Positions 32,905 through 40,904 of a stretch of 44,829 bases of DNA are shown one piece after another. A program made the position numbers and the translations under genes. Each line of letters starts with the position of its first letter. The stretch's first letter is position 1. Origin of the DNA: an uncultured Bacteroidales bacterium (GTDB lineage Bacteria; Bacteroidota; Bacteroidia; Bacteroidales; UBA932); assembly GCA_900546445.1 (NCBI GenBank), contig URCV01000009.1, positions 1 to 44,829 of the forward strand. The letters run 5' to 3'. The notes below the pieces were generated by a model. It ran no database searches, was not told where the DNA came from, and saw only the letters and a program-made list of their open reading frames with translations.

Positions 32905-33228
32905 TTACTTCTGCACGGATGTAGTATCCTTTACGATGGAAGTCTTGTCTACTCTGAGCTTGACTTCTCCATCGACCTTAAGAAGCACTGTCCTCTCCTC
33001 GATTTCAGCTATGGTGCCATAGATGCCACCTGCGGTGATGACCTTATCACCCTTCTTAAGTTCCGAGCGGAATTTCTCGAGTTCCTTCTGCTGCTTACGC
33101 TGTGGACGAATCATAAAGAGCCACATGATAAGGAACATAAGAAGAATCATAATCCAAAAGCTCCACGTATTGCCCGCAGAAGCTCCCTGAGCGGCCGAAG
33201 CCTGAAGCATAATTGTCAAAAAGTTCAT
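32905..33228 (-). CDS. yajC: Preprotein translocase subunit YajC
   Basis: YajC is a small accessory membrane protein of the Sec translocon, associated with SecDF. The 107-residue product has a transmembrane helix (FWIMILLMFLIMWLFMI, about 26-42) followed by the family signature RPQRKQQKELEKFRSELKKGDKVITAGGIYGTIAEIEERTVLLKVD. It lies 5 bases after nusB. Confidence 0.96.
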   Translation of the reverse strand: MNFLTIMLQASAAQGASAGNTWSFWIMILLMFLIMWLFMIRPQRKQQKELEKFRSELKKGDKVITAGGIYGTIAEIEERTVLLKVDGEVKLRVDKTSIVKDTTSVQK

Positions 33229-33233
33229 TTTCT

Positions 33234-34157
33234 TTATTTACTAATGTTATTTATTATCTTGTCTAACAGTCCGTTTACGAACGCCTTACTTTCCGGAGTA
33301 CTGAAGAACTTCGATATCTCCACGTATTCGTTTATAATGACCTTAGACGGCTGGTTCGGGAAAGCCTCCGCTTCCGCCACTCCACACACTATGAGGGCCA
33401 AGTCGGTCACGCAAACTCTCTTTATATCCCACTTCGGGGTAAGTTCAGCTATGCGCTGAACGTCCTTGTCATAATCGGTATACGCCCTGCGAAGAAGCGT
33501 ATATGCGAAATCCTGGTCGGATGACTTGACTTCCTGCCCCGGCATCTGGCTAAGGAACAATTCCGGCAACGCCCAAGAGCGTCCTGCGGCGAAATCTTCC
33601 ATCGTGCGGCAGCAGCAGGTCAGAGAATATGCCAAGTCATTATCCCACCAGATGGACATTCCTTCCAAAATGCTTTCCAATTCGGAATTGTCCACCAATT
33701 CGTTTTCAAAGATCTTTATCCAAAGTTCAGCATCGCCCTCTATCGTATGCAAAGGCTCTGCCATATACTCCTTAAAGTAATCCTTCTCCTTAATGCCATC
33801 GTAGAGGTGCCATAGAAAAGCATCATACTCCTGCCAGCTTAACTTTTTCTTATTCAAAAGTTTAGTAAAGTCCGGATCCGCATCTAGCTTAGGGGCTATG
33901 AAGTTCTCCGCGAACTTCATATTAGGATTCTTCTCTTCTTCGGTAGGGTGAAATTTGGATTTGGCGGCAAGGATTCTCGATTTGGCCTGCTTCGTAAGAG
34001 CCGGGACAAGTGCCAACATAAATAAATACAAATCTCTTGTCCCCTGGCACTGCGCATCGAAATGGGTTTGTGCCTGGGCAAGCGTCATCGAGGGATTTTC
34101 AGCACACGCATAAATGGTCTTGAAGACCTTAATACGTAAAATTCGTCTATTCAGCAT
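33234..34157 (-). CDS. nusB: Transcription antitermination factor NusB (long Bacteroidetes form)
   Basis: NusB with NusE (ribosomal protein S10) binds BoxA RNA and supports antitermination, mainly of rRNA operons. The 307-residue product is about twice the E. coli length: it has a Bacteroidetes-type N-terminal helical extension (MLNRRILRIKVFKTIYACAENPSM...), and the NusB-like fold in the last 120 or so residues, with DKDVQRIAELTPKWDIKRVCVTDLALIVCGVAE and PSKVIINEYVEISKFFSTPESKAFVNGLLDKI. It is the first gene of nusB-yajC-ybbR-coaE-DUF5606-rimO. Confidence 0.94.
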   Translation of the reverse strand: MLNRRILRIKVFKTIYACAENPSMTLAQAQTHFDAQCQGTRDLYLFMLALVPALTKQAKSRILAAKSKFHPTEEEKNPNMKFAENFIAPKLDADPDFTKLLNKKKLSWQEYDAFLWHLYDGIKEKDYFKEYMAEPLHTIEGDAELWIKIFENELVDNSELESILEGMSIWWDNDLAYSLTCCCRTMEDFAAGRSWALPELFLSQMPGQEVKSSDQDFAYTLLRRAYTDYDKDVQRIAELTPKWDIKRVCVTDLALIVCGVAEAEAFPNQPSKVIINEYVEISKFFSTPESKAFVNGLLDKIINNISK

Positions 34158-34179
34158 TCTTTCTATGTCAATTGTCGCA

Positions 34180-34187
34180 CAAAGATA
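34180..34187 (-). promoter_or_regulatory. Candidate -7 box for the nusB operon
   Basis: On the minus strand these bases read TATCTTTG, an exact TAnnTTTG match, 22 bases before the nusB start codon. The -33 element is not recognisable. It lies in the 59-base gap after add. Confidence 0.5.
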
Positions 34188-34216
34188 ACAAATGGTTTTG
34201 AATTTTCCATCTAATC

Positions 34217-35278
34217 TTATTCCATTCTGCCCCTCGCCTTCTTCCTTAATTCAGATTTCTGTTCCTCACCTATGAAAGAATGGGAAATGGCACACTCCAC
34301 CATCGCCCGAGCTTGAATCTCGTCTATGATTCCGGCAGCGAAAAGGCGCTCGAATTCTTCCCTAAGAGTAGTTCCCGATACTGCGAGATTATCGGTGTTT
34401 ATCGTCACCTCCACCCCTGCCTGTAGAATGATGGGAAGAGGGTATTGCTCTATGCTGTTCACTCCGCGAAGCGCGTGGGTGTCGAGATTGCTCTTAGGAC
34501 AAATGTCCAGACACACTCCGCTATCCTTCAGTCGCTGCATGATCTCGGGATGGGTATAGCACCTGATTCCGTGTGCGATTCTCTGCGCACCATAATCCAG
34601 TGCACAACTGATACTTATCGCTCCATCGGCCTCTCCCGCGTGAATGGTGAAAGGAATCCCTTTCGAAGAGGCGTATTCAAAAAGGGCCTTGTAATCCGAA
34701 GTAGGAAACAAGGCCTCTGCACCTACCAAATCTATCGCCACGACCCCTCTGCCGAGATTCTTTCCGGCCAATTCTATCGTTTCCAGATTGGCCTGTTCCT
34801 TCTCGCGTCCGCGCATACAGCATAAGATGAAATTGGCCTGAATATCCGCGCACTCCCTCATCCCCTGCTCCAATCCATCGATGGCGGCGGCCACGACTTC
34901 TTCCTGGGTAAGGCCACGATAGACGTGCTGCTGTGGTGCAAATCGGATTTCGGAGTAGATGAGGCCCTGGGCAGCGAGCCTGCGGACAAGCGAATACGCA
35001 CTATAGGCTATGGACTCCTTCGACTGCATTACCGAGATGGGCAGGTCGAAGCACTTAAGGTAATCCACCAGATTATCGGTGTCGGGCGGGCAGGTAAGCA
35101 GTTTCTGCAATTCCGTCGTGTCCTTAGTGGGGAGTTCGTCCGAATTACCGCCGAGGCGAGCCATAGTTAGGATGTCTTCCGGGGTCAACGAACCGTCAAG
35201 ATGGAGATGAAGGTCCACCAGAGCGTACTTTGATGCGTCTATCAAGGAGGTGGAGTTAGGAAAAGAAGTAGAGTGCAT
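34217..35278 (-). CDS. add: Adenosine deaminase
   Basis: The enzyme deaminates adenosine and deoxyadenosine to inosine, feeding purine salvage. The 353-residue TIM-barrel product has the zinc ligands His24 and His26 (DLHLHLDGSL), His213 with catalytic Glu216 (HAGEADG), His236 (RIAHGIR) and Asp296 (NTDNLAVSG). The asparagine after Asp296 is common in bacterial members. Length is normal. It diverges from apt, another purine-salvage gene, across a 226-base gap. Confidence 0.94.
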   Translation of the reverse strand: MHSTSFPNSTSLIDASKYALVDLHLHLDGSLTPEDILTMARLGGNSDELPTKDTTELQKLLTCPPDTDNLVDYLKCFDLPISVMQSKESIAYSAYSLVRRLAAQGLIYSEIRFAPQQHVYRGLTQEEVVAAAIDGLEQGMRECADIQANFILCCMRGREKEQANLETIELAGKNLGRGVVAIDLVGAEALFPTSDYKALFEYASSKGIPFTIHAGEADGAISISCALDYGAQRIAHGIRCYTHPEIMQRLKDSGVCLDICPKSNLDTHALRGVNSIEQYPLPIILQAGVEVTINTDNLAVSGTTLREEFERLFAAGIIDEIQARAMVECAISHSFIGEEQKSELRKKARGRME

Positions 35279-35504
35279 GATTATCTATGTATGTAAATAA
35301 TCGTGCAAATTTAATGACGATTCCCGACATTTCCATCGGATAGACGTCAATTTGTTTACGATTTTTTCGTCTTAAGACAGAGCTCGAAAATACTTCAAAC
35401 ATAGCTATAAAAAGCGATTGAAAAAAAATGGGATAATCCAACATTTGTTCTTATATTTGCACAGTGTGTTCCACGATGGGACATACTTTTTTTGTTTTTA
35501 ACTA
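35279..35504. promoter_or_regulatory. Divergent add/apt intergenic region with two -7 boxes
   Basis: Minus-strand TAAATTTG (35313-35306) would serve add, with a start near 35301 and a 23-base leader. Plus-strand TATATTTG (35452-35459) would serve apt, with a 40-base leader containing a T-rich stretch. Neither has a convincing -33 TTTG at 19-21 bases. I see no gene, strong hairpin or purine-riboswitch-like fold in this gap. Confidence 0.5.
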
Positions 35505-36038
35505 ATGACTATAGATCAGTTAAAGGATAACATTCGTGTTATCGAAGATTTCCCTAAACCAGGAATTCATTTCCAGGACGTTACCACTCTATTTATGAAC
35601 CCCGAATGCCTCAGGGACCTCAGCGAGAGACTTTACGATCTCTATAAGGACCAGGGCATCACTAAGGTCGTAGGCCTAGAGTCCAGAGGATTCATAATGG
35701 GAGGAATCTTAGCGGAGAAACTGGGCGCCGGTTTCGTCCCTGCACGTAAGAAGGGCAAGCTCCCGGGAGAAAAAATCTCCGAAACCTACGAGCTGGAATA
35801 TGGTACTGACACCATAGAAATGCACACCGGATGCATCAGCCACGACGACGTAGTCCTCATCCACGACGACCTGCTCGCTACGGGAGGCACTATGGCAGCA
35901 GCATCCAGACTTATCAGACAGTTCGGCCCTAAGAAGATAATGCTTAATGCCATAATCGAGCTCACCGGATGTCCTAAGCTGGACGTTTTTCCGCGCGAAC
36001 TCGATCTGCAAACTATACTTAAAATCGACGAAGGCTAA
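35505..36038 (+). CDS. apt: Adenine phosphoribosyltransferase
   Basis: Apt converts adenine and PRPP to AMP in purine salvage. The 177-residue product starts MTIDQLKDNIRVIEDFPKPGIHFQDVTTLF, the usual N-terminus; it has the flexible loop region GLESRGFIMGG and ARKKGKLPGEKISETYELEYGTD, and the PRPP-binding motif VVLIHDDLLATGGTMAAA (116-133). Length is standard. Its TAA stop overlaps the convergent rel stop within CTAA (36035-36038). Confidence 0.97.
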   Translation: MTIDQLKDNIRVIEDFPKPGIHFQDVTTLFMNPECLRDLSERLYDLYKDQGITKVVGLESRGFIMGGILAEKLGAGFVPARKKGKLPGEKISETYELEYGTDTIEMHTGCISHDDVVLIHDDLLATGGTMAAASRLIRQFGPKKIMLNAIIELTGCPKLDVFPRELDLQTILKIDEG

Positions 36039-38125
36039 ACTCGTTTCACACGAGTTACGTTCTTGATTCGATTGAGAATGGAAATTACCTTATCAAGCTC
36101 CGAGTTCGAAGGGACGAGGAGCTTGATTTGCATGTCATCCTCTCCAGTTCTCGCATTCTTGTTCACGGTAAGTGAACGAAGCGAAACCCTGAACCTGCTT
36201 ATGCCATCCATAATCTGAGACATTACCGTAGAATCCGGAACTGCACTCACGACCAGAGACACGAGGAACTCTCCGCTACTCTGGGTCTCCTGCCACTTGA
36301 CTTTCTGAATACGATAAGGGTATTTTTCGATTAGGCGCGCCGCGTTAGGACACGAAATCCTGTGAATCTTTATACCCTCGCCCCTGGTCACGAATCCGAA
36401 CACGTCGTCTCCGAATACCGGGTTACAGCACCTCGCCATCTTATACTGAAGTCCCTTTACGTCCCGAGCATTCAAGACCAAGATATCATCGCCCGTGCTG
36501 ACATAGCCGGTAGGACGCGAATTTTCGAAGGCTATGGCCGCTGCAACACTTTCCTCCGCCCTTTCTGGAGCGGCGAGTATGAAGTCCTTTATCTCGTTGA
36601 CATCCAGATCGCCCCTACCCACGGCGGCATACATAGGAATCTGGCCGGCATATTTGTTCTTCTTACAGAACTCCAGGACCATCTCGTCCGAAAACTCCAT
36701 CTTCCAGTTCTTCAGACGCCTTTCCAGCATCTCTCTTCCTTCCAATGCCAATTTTCTCTCCTCGGCGTCGAGTTCCTGACGGATTTTGCTGCGTGCCTTA
36801 GCGGAAACTACCCAATTGAGCCAATCCGCCGACGGTCTCTGAGTCTTCGTGGTGATGATTTCCACCACGTCTCCCGTATTCAGTTTCTCCCTAATGGAAG
36901 CAGCCTTTCCGTTAATCCTGGCACCGGAGCATCTACATCCTATGCCACTATGGATATTGAAGGCGAAATCCAGCACAGTAGCCCCCACCGGAAGTATCCT
37001 CAGCTCGCCCGTAGGCGTGAAGATGAATATTTCCTTCGACGGAGCCAGCGGCATCTCCTCTGAATCGTTAACCGCCTTATGTTCCAGCGCGTAACGCACG
37101 GAAGTAAGCCAAGTATCGAGCGTGTGCTCGGACTTTATGCCCTTATAGGACCAGTGCGATGCCAGTCCGCTCTCCGCGATTTCATCCATACGCTTGGAGC
37201 GAATCTGCACTTCGATATAATTGCCCTGCGCATTTCGCACGGTGATATGCAAACTTTCATAGCCATTCGGCTTCGGGTTCGTAAGCCAATCCCTATACCT
37301 CTTCTCGTCCGGGATATACTCCTCGGTCACATAGGAATAGACCTTCCAGCACAAATCGTCCTCTATCTTCTTGACAGGCTCGCAATCGATGATGAATCGC
37401 ATAGCGAACACGTCGAACACGCCTTCGAACGGCACTTTCTGGGCCAACATCTTCTTATAGATGCTGTACGCGGTCTTCGTACGGACCTTTACCTTATACT
37501 TAATGCCCGCCGAATCCAGCTTTTCCTTAAGGGGCTCGATGAATTCACGCCTGAGCTTTTCCCTATCCTGCGCCGTAGCGGCCAATTTGTTAGTAATCGA
37601 ACGATACTGCTCCGGCTCGGCGAACTTGAAATAGATGTCCTCGAGTTCGCTCTTTATGTTGTAAAGTCCCAACTGATGGGCCAGAGGGATGTAAAGCATA
37701 AGGGTCTCGAGCTGTTTCTGCTCGCGAGAAGCTTTCGGAAAAATCGCAAGGTTGCGCATAACCTCCAGACGATCGGCTATCTTGATGATGGTGACACGCG
37801 GGTCCTTACTATACTGGACTATAAGTTTCTTATAATTCTCCGCCTCGAGCCTGGTGTCCTTAGGCTTGATGGTACTTATCTTATTGAGTCCATCTACAAG
37901 AGTACGGACTTCCGCAGGAAATTCCGACATATCCACATCGGGATGTGTACGTGAAGCCTCGTGAAGATAGACTGCTGCCACACACTCGTCCGGAAGACCT
38001 ATCTCGTCCCTTACGATGGAAGCCACCCCGTCGGGATGGGAGATGAAAGGTACTCCATTACTTCGCAGTTCGTCCTTTAGAGCTGCGGATGCGATTTGTC
38101 TCGCTTTTTCTACCATATTTTCCAT
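36035..38125 (-). CDS. RelA/SpoT-family (p)ppGpp synthetase with degenerate hydrolase site
   Basis: The 696-residue product has the long Rel layout: HD domain (about 1-160), synthetase (about 195-330), TGS (about 355-425, PTGELRILPVGATVLDFAFNIHSGIG), a helical and zinc-finger-like region with MARCCNPVFGDDVFGFVTRGEGIKIHRISCPN, and a C-terminal ACT domain. The synthetase motifs are intact: RTKTAYSIYKK, FAMRFIID, NPKPNGYESLH and the catalytic Glu305 in IEVQIRS. The HD motif is changed: the usual LLHDxxED reads YLHEASRT, so the aspartate after His55 is Glu56 and the following Glu-Asp pair is lost, while His30 and Asp118 remain. It is therefore probably a synthetase with little or no hydrolase activity, a RelA-like role that would need a second bifunctional enzyme elsewhere. 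It is last in the rpsA operon. Confidence 0.92.
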   Translation of the reverse strand: MENMVEKARQIASAALKDELRSNGVPFISHPDGVASIVRDEIGLPDECVAAVYLHEASRTHPDVDMSEFPAEVRTLVDGLNKISTIKPKDTRLEAENYKKLIVQYSKDPRVTIIKIADRLEVMRNLAIFPKASREQKQLETLMLYIPLAHQLGLYNIKSELEDIYFKFAEPEQYRSITNKLAATAQDREKLRREFIEPLKEKLDSAGIKYKVKVRTKTAYSIYKKMLAQKVPFEGVFDVFAMRFIIDCEPVKKIEDDLCWKVYSYVTEEYIPDEKRYRDWLTNPKPNGYESLHITVRNAQGNYIEVQIRSKRMDEIAESGLASHWSYKGIKSEHTLDTWLTSVRYALEHKAVNDSEEMPLAPSKEIFIFTPTGELRILPVGATVLDFAFNIHSGIGCRCSGARINGKAASIREKLNTGDVVEIITTKTQRPSADWLNWVVSAKARSKIRQELDAEERKLALEGREMLERRLKNWKMEFSDEMVLEFCKKNKYAGQIPMYAAVGRGDLDVNEIKDFILAAPERAEESVAAAIAFENSRPTGYVSTGDDILVLNARDVKGLQYKMARCCNPVFGDDVFGFVTRGEGIKIHRISCPNAARLIEKYPYRIQKVKWQETQSSGEFLVSLVVSAVPDSTVMSQIMDGISRFRVSLRSLTVNKNARTGEDDMQIKLLVPSNSELDKVISILNRIKNVTRVKRV

Positions 38126-38131
38126 ACGCCT

Positions 38132-39148
38132 CTAATGTTTTTTATCCAAAACCTTCTGCTGATAGGTCTTGGCGTTACGCGAATGTTCCTTATATGTCTT
38201 TGCGAAAAGGTGTCGCCCGGGAGTCTGCGTCGAAGCGCAGAAATAGAGATATCCCGAGGACAGATTGGCATTCAAGACAGCGTCCAGTGCCGCTTTCGTA
38301 GGGCAGCAAATCGGCCCCGGAGGTAGGCCGCCGTGTATGTAGGTGTTATACGGCGAATCCACCTTAAGATGCTTGTTAAGCACGCGAGTAAGCTTGAAAT
38401 CGTAGCAAAATGCGACCGTAGGGCACGCCTGGAGGCGCATTCCGCGCTTTAGCCTGTTAAGATAGACGCCGGCCAGATCCGGATACTCGGGCACGTAATT
38501 AGACTCGCAGCGAACGATGGACGCCACTATGCTTACATCCATAGGGCTAAGTTTCAGCGATGCTGCCTTATCCAGACGCTCCTTTGTCCAGAACTTGTCG
38601 TATTCCCTCTTGAAAAGGGAGAACAAGTCGTCAAGCGTAGCATCCCAATAAATCTCGTAAGTGTCCGGAATAATCATGGCATAGACCGTGCGCGAATTGA
38701 AACCATACTTTTTCAAGAAGGCATCGTCGTTCAATGCCCTATGTATGGCAGCCGAATCGAGCAGGATTTTTCGCCCTATTCTGGACGCCACCTCGGACTT
38801 GAGACGAAGCGAACCGGACAGGGTTATCTTTACCGGTGCCTGCCAAGCATTATTCAGCATTCTGGCCACATAGACCGAAGAGTACGACGGCTCTATCTTA
38901 TAATATCCCGGAGTCATAAACTCCGAAACACGTTTTCTTTCAAAGACCTTCCTAAGGGCTTTCTCAAATCTTATGCCGCCTTGCTCCTTAATCTGGGCTA
39001 TCACGCCATCAACCGTAGTGGTATCCGTCACATATACGTCGGCCCGGGAGGTAAAATTAGGTAATTTGGCATCCCTAAAATACCCCCAGAATTGCACAAA
39101 GACGAAAAATGCAACCGCCGCTATGACATACTTCACTACTTTTTTCAT
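38132..39148 (-). CDS. mltG: Endolytic murein transglycosylase MltG
   Basis: MltG cleaves nascent peptidoglycan strands at the inner membrane and helps set glycan length. The 338-residue product has one N-terminal membrane helix (YVIAAVAFFVFVQFWGYF), a LysM-like region, and the YceG catalytic domain with Glu215 in VASIVRCESNY, LAGVYLNRLKRGMRLQACPTVAF, and the ending GGLPPGPICCPTKAALDAVL with LYFCAS. It overlaps the glucosaminidase gene by 4 bases (ATGA) and precedes rel by 6. Confidence 0.95.
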   Translation of the reverse strand: MKKVVKYVIAAVAFFVFVQFWGYFRDAKLPNFTSRADVYVTDTTTVDGVIAQIKEQGGIRFEKALRKVFERKRVSEFMTPGYYKIEPSYSSVYVARMLNNAWQAPVKITLSGSLRLKSEVASRIGRKILLDSAAIHRALNDDAFLKKYGFNSRTVYAMIIPDTYEIYWDATLDDLFSLFKREYDKFWTKERLDKAASLKLSPMDVSIVASIVRCESNYVPEYPDLAGVYLNRLKRGMRLQACPTVAFCYDFKLTRVLNKHLKVDSPYNTYIHGGLPPGPICCPTKAALDAVLNANLSSGYLYFCASTQTPGRHLFAKTYKEHSRNAKTYQQKVLDKKH

Positions 39149-40095
39149 CTCAAACGAATCTCCTGCTCCTTAGCCAGAGTGTCTCCGACGCTAAGTCCGT
39201 TACGCCTCATAACGCTGCTCATCTTCACGCCGAAACGCTGACAGATACTTCTCAAATCTTCCCCGTCCTCGCTTACGATATACATATCAAGACCCTTTTT
39301 AGTCCTGGATTTCTTGACTTGAATATAAACCATCTCGCCGGGAATCAGTTCGCGAGACTCCTTAAGGTCGTTGAACTTGAGAATCTCCGAAACAAAGAGG
39401 TTATACTGCGATGCGAGCGAAGCATAGGTATCTCCACTTCTGGCGTAGACGAAATCCACTCCATTCACCTTATAGACAGGGCGATTCACCTCGAAGGCAA
39501 ACTCTTCGTCGAACTTTATGGAAGAAGGCCTGACAGGCACCACCACAGGTCGCTCCAGCCTATCAGGAGAAATCACCTCCACCTTCACGTTATCGTAACG
39601 ATGCAGATTATACGTCTCCACTATGTTTATGAGCTTGGTGGCATATTTGGGGTCCGTGGCATATCCTGCCTTCTTAAGACCATAGCACCAGCTCTTATAG
39701 TCGGTAGGGTCGTAATCGAAGAGGAACTTATATCTATCGTTATATCTCAAGAAGTCGGAGTGGTCCCTAAAAGACTCCTCCGCCTTATCGTATGCCCTAA
39801 AACACTCTCCCTTAGCGTCATCGTCGTGAGAGATCGTTCTTCCGGTCCAATTCTTATGACACTTTATGCCGAAGTGATTGTTAGCCTTCGTCGCCAGACG
39901 CGAGTTTCCTGCGCCCGATTCGAGAAGACCTTGGGCCAATGTTATCGACGCCGGCACACCCGTGCGCTTCATCTCCGAAACTGCTATGGGAGAATATTTC
40001 TTTATGTACTCCACCTTCGGGTCGGTAGCATCCTGCGCCTTAGCGCACACAACCAAGCCCAAAAGGGAAAAAGCTGTCAGCAAAAATTTTTTCAT
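39145..40095 (-). CDS. Glucosaminidase-domain murein hydrolase with LysM repeats
   Basis: The 316-residue exported protein (signal MKKFLLTAFSLLGLVVCAKA) has an FlgJ/AcmA-type glucosaminidase domain (about 25-175) with catalytic Glu59 in LAQGLLESGAGNSRLA, NNHFGIKCH, FRAYDKAEESFRDHSDFL and YATDPKYATKLINIVE. Two LysM-like segments follow (about 210-262, FVYARSGDTYASLASQYNLFVSEI, and 268-316), which bind peptidoglycan. It probably remodels the cell wall, together with the neighbouring mltG. It lies 9 bases after rnz. Confidence 0.92.
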   Translation of the reverse strand: MKKFLLTAFSLLGLVVCAKAQDATDPKVEYIKKYSPIAVSEMKRTGVPASITLAQGLLESGAGNSRLATKANNHFGIKCHKNWTGRTISHDDDAKGECFRAYDKAEESFRDHSDFLRYNDRYKFLFDYDPTDYKSWCYGLKKAGYATDPKYATKLINIVETYNLHRYDNVKVEVISPDRLERPVVVPVRPSSIKFDEEFAFEVNRPVYKVNGVDFVYARSGDTYASLASQYNLFVSEILKFNDLKESRELIPGEMVYIQVKKSRTKKGLDMYIVSEDGEDLRSICQRFGVKMSSVMRRNGLSVGDTLAKEQEIRLR

Positions 40096-40104
40096 TCCAC
40101 TAAT

Positions 40105-40902
40105 TTAGTCAATTTCGATAATATCACCATCATCGACGGCACGGGAATTGGCAAAAATTTCCTTACACTCCAGCTCGAAAATTTCCCTATCCTTCACCCG
40201 CGAGGAGTAGTGCCCCACCAGAAGCATCTTCGCACCGGCCTCCAGGGCACACTGCGCGGCATCGACGGTAGTGCTATGAAAGTATTTGGGAGCCTTATCG
40301 GCCAATTCCTTCGTATAAGTCGCCTCGTGATAAATCGTTCTTACACCCTTCAAATAAAGAGCCAATTCCGGGAAGGGCATAGTGTCGGAACAGTAAGCGT
40401 AGCTCGCCGCCGGACGCTTTTCCAGCATCCTCTCGGTGCATACCTCGTCGAACCTGTATCCGAAGCAATCAATTCTATGTTTAAGAGGAAATGCACTTAC
40501 CTTCACGTTCTTAGACTCCCAGATAGGAGTAAGCGAGCGGGCATTAACCTCGTGAAATTCTATTTTATAGTTGTTTCCATCGGCAAAGTAAGACAGATAG
40601 AAACGGATTATCGGACGCAAGGCCTCAGGTCCGAAAATGTGCAAATCTTGCAGACGATTGTACATCGCCATAGTGGAAAGGACGCCGAAGAGACCGAAAA
40701 TGTGGTCGCCGTGAATGTGGCTTATGAAGATGGCCTCGACTTTTAGAAAGGAAAGATGCATCTGACGCATCCTCTGCTGTGTTCCCTCTCCACAATCAAT
40801 TAAAAACAAGCGCCCCGACACAGTCAGTGCCTGAGCGCTTGGATTTTTATCAGAACTGGGCATAGCCGAAGCCGTACCCAATACCTGCAGAGTAAAACTC
40901 AT
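40105..40902 (-). CDS. rnz: Ribonuclease Z (tRNA 3' endonuclease)
   Basis: RNase Z is a zinc metallo-beta-lactamase-fold enzyme that removes the 3' trailer of precursor tRNAs, needed where CCA is not encoded, as for the tRNA-Phe in this window. The product has LIDCGEGTQQRMRQ and the metal motif SHIHGDHIFGL (His62, His64, Asp66, His67), SYAYCSDTMPF, YHEATYTKELADKAPKYFHST and the terminal GHYSSR. At 265 residues it is shorter than the usual 305 or so, mainly at the C-terminus. It starts 2 bases after the rpsA stop. Confidence 0.94.
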   Translation of the reverse strand: MSFTLQVLGTASAMPSSDKNPSAQALTVSGRLFLIDCGEGTQQRMRQMHLSFLKVEAIFISHIHGDHIFGLFGVLSTMAMYNRLQDLHIFGPEALRPIIRFYLSYFADGNNYKIEFHEVNARSLTPIWESKNVKVSAFPLKHRIDCFGYRFDEVCTERMLEKRPAASYAYCSDTMPFPELALYLKGVRTIYHEATYTKELADKAPKYFHSTTVDAAQCALEAGAKMLLVGHYSSRVKDREIFELECKEIFANSRAVDDGDIIEID

Positions 40903-40904
40903 TG

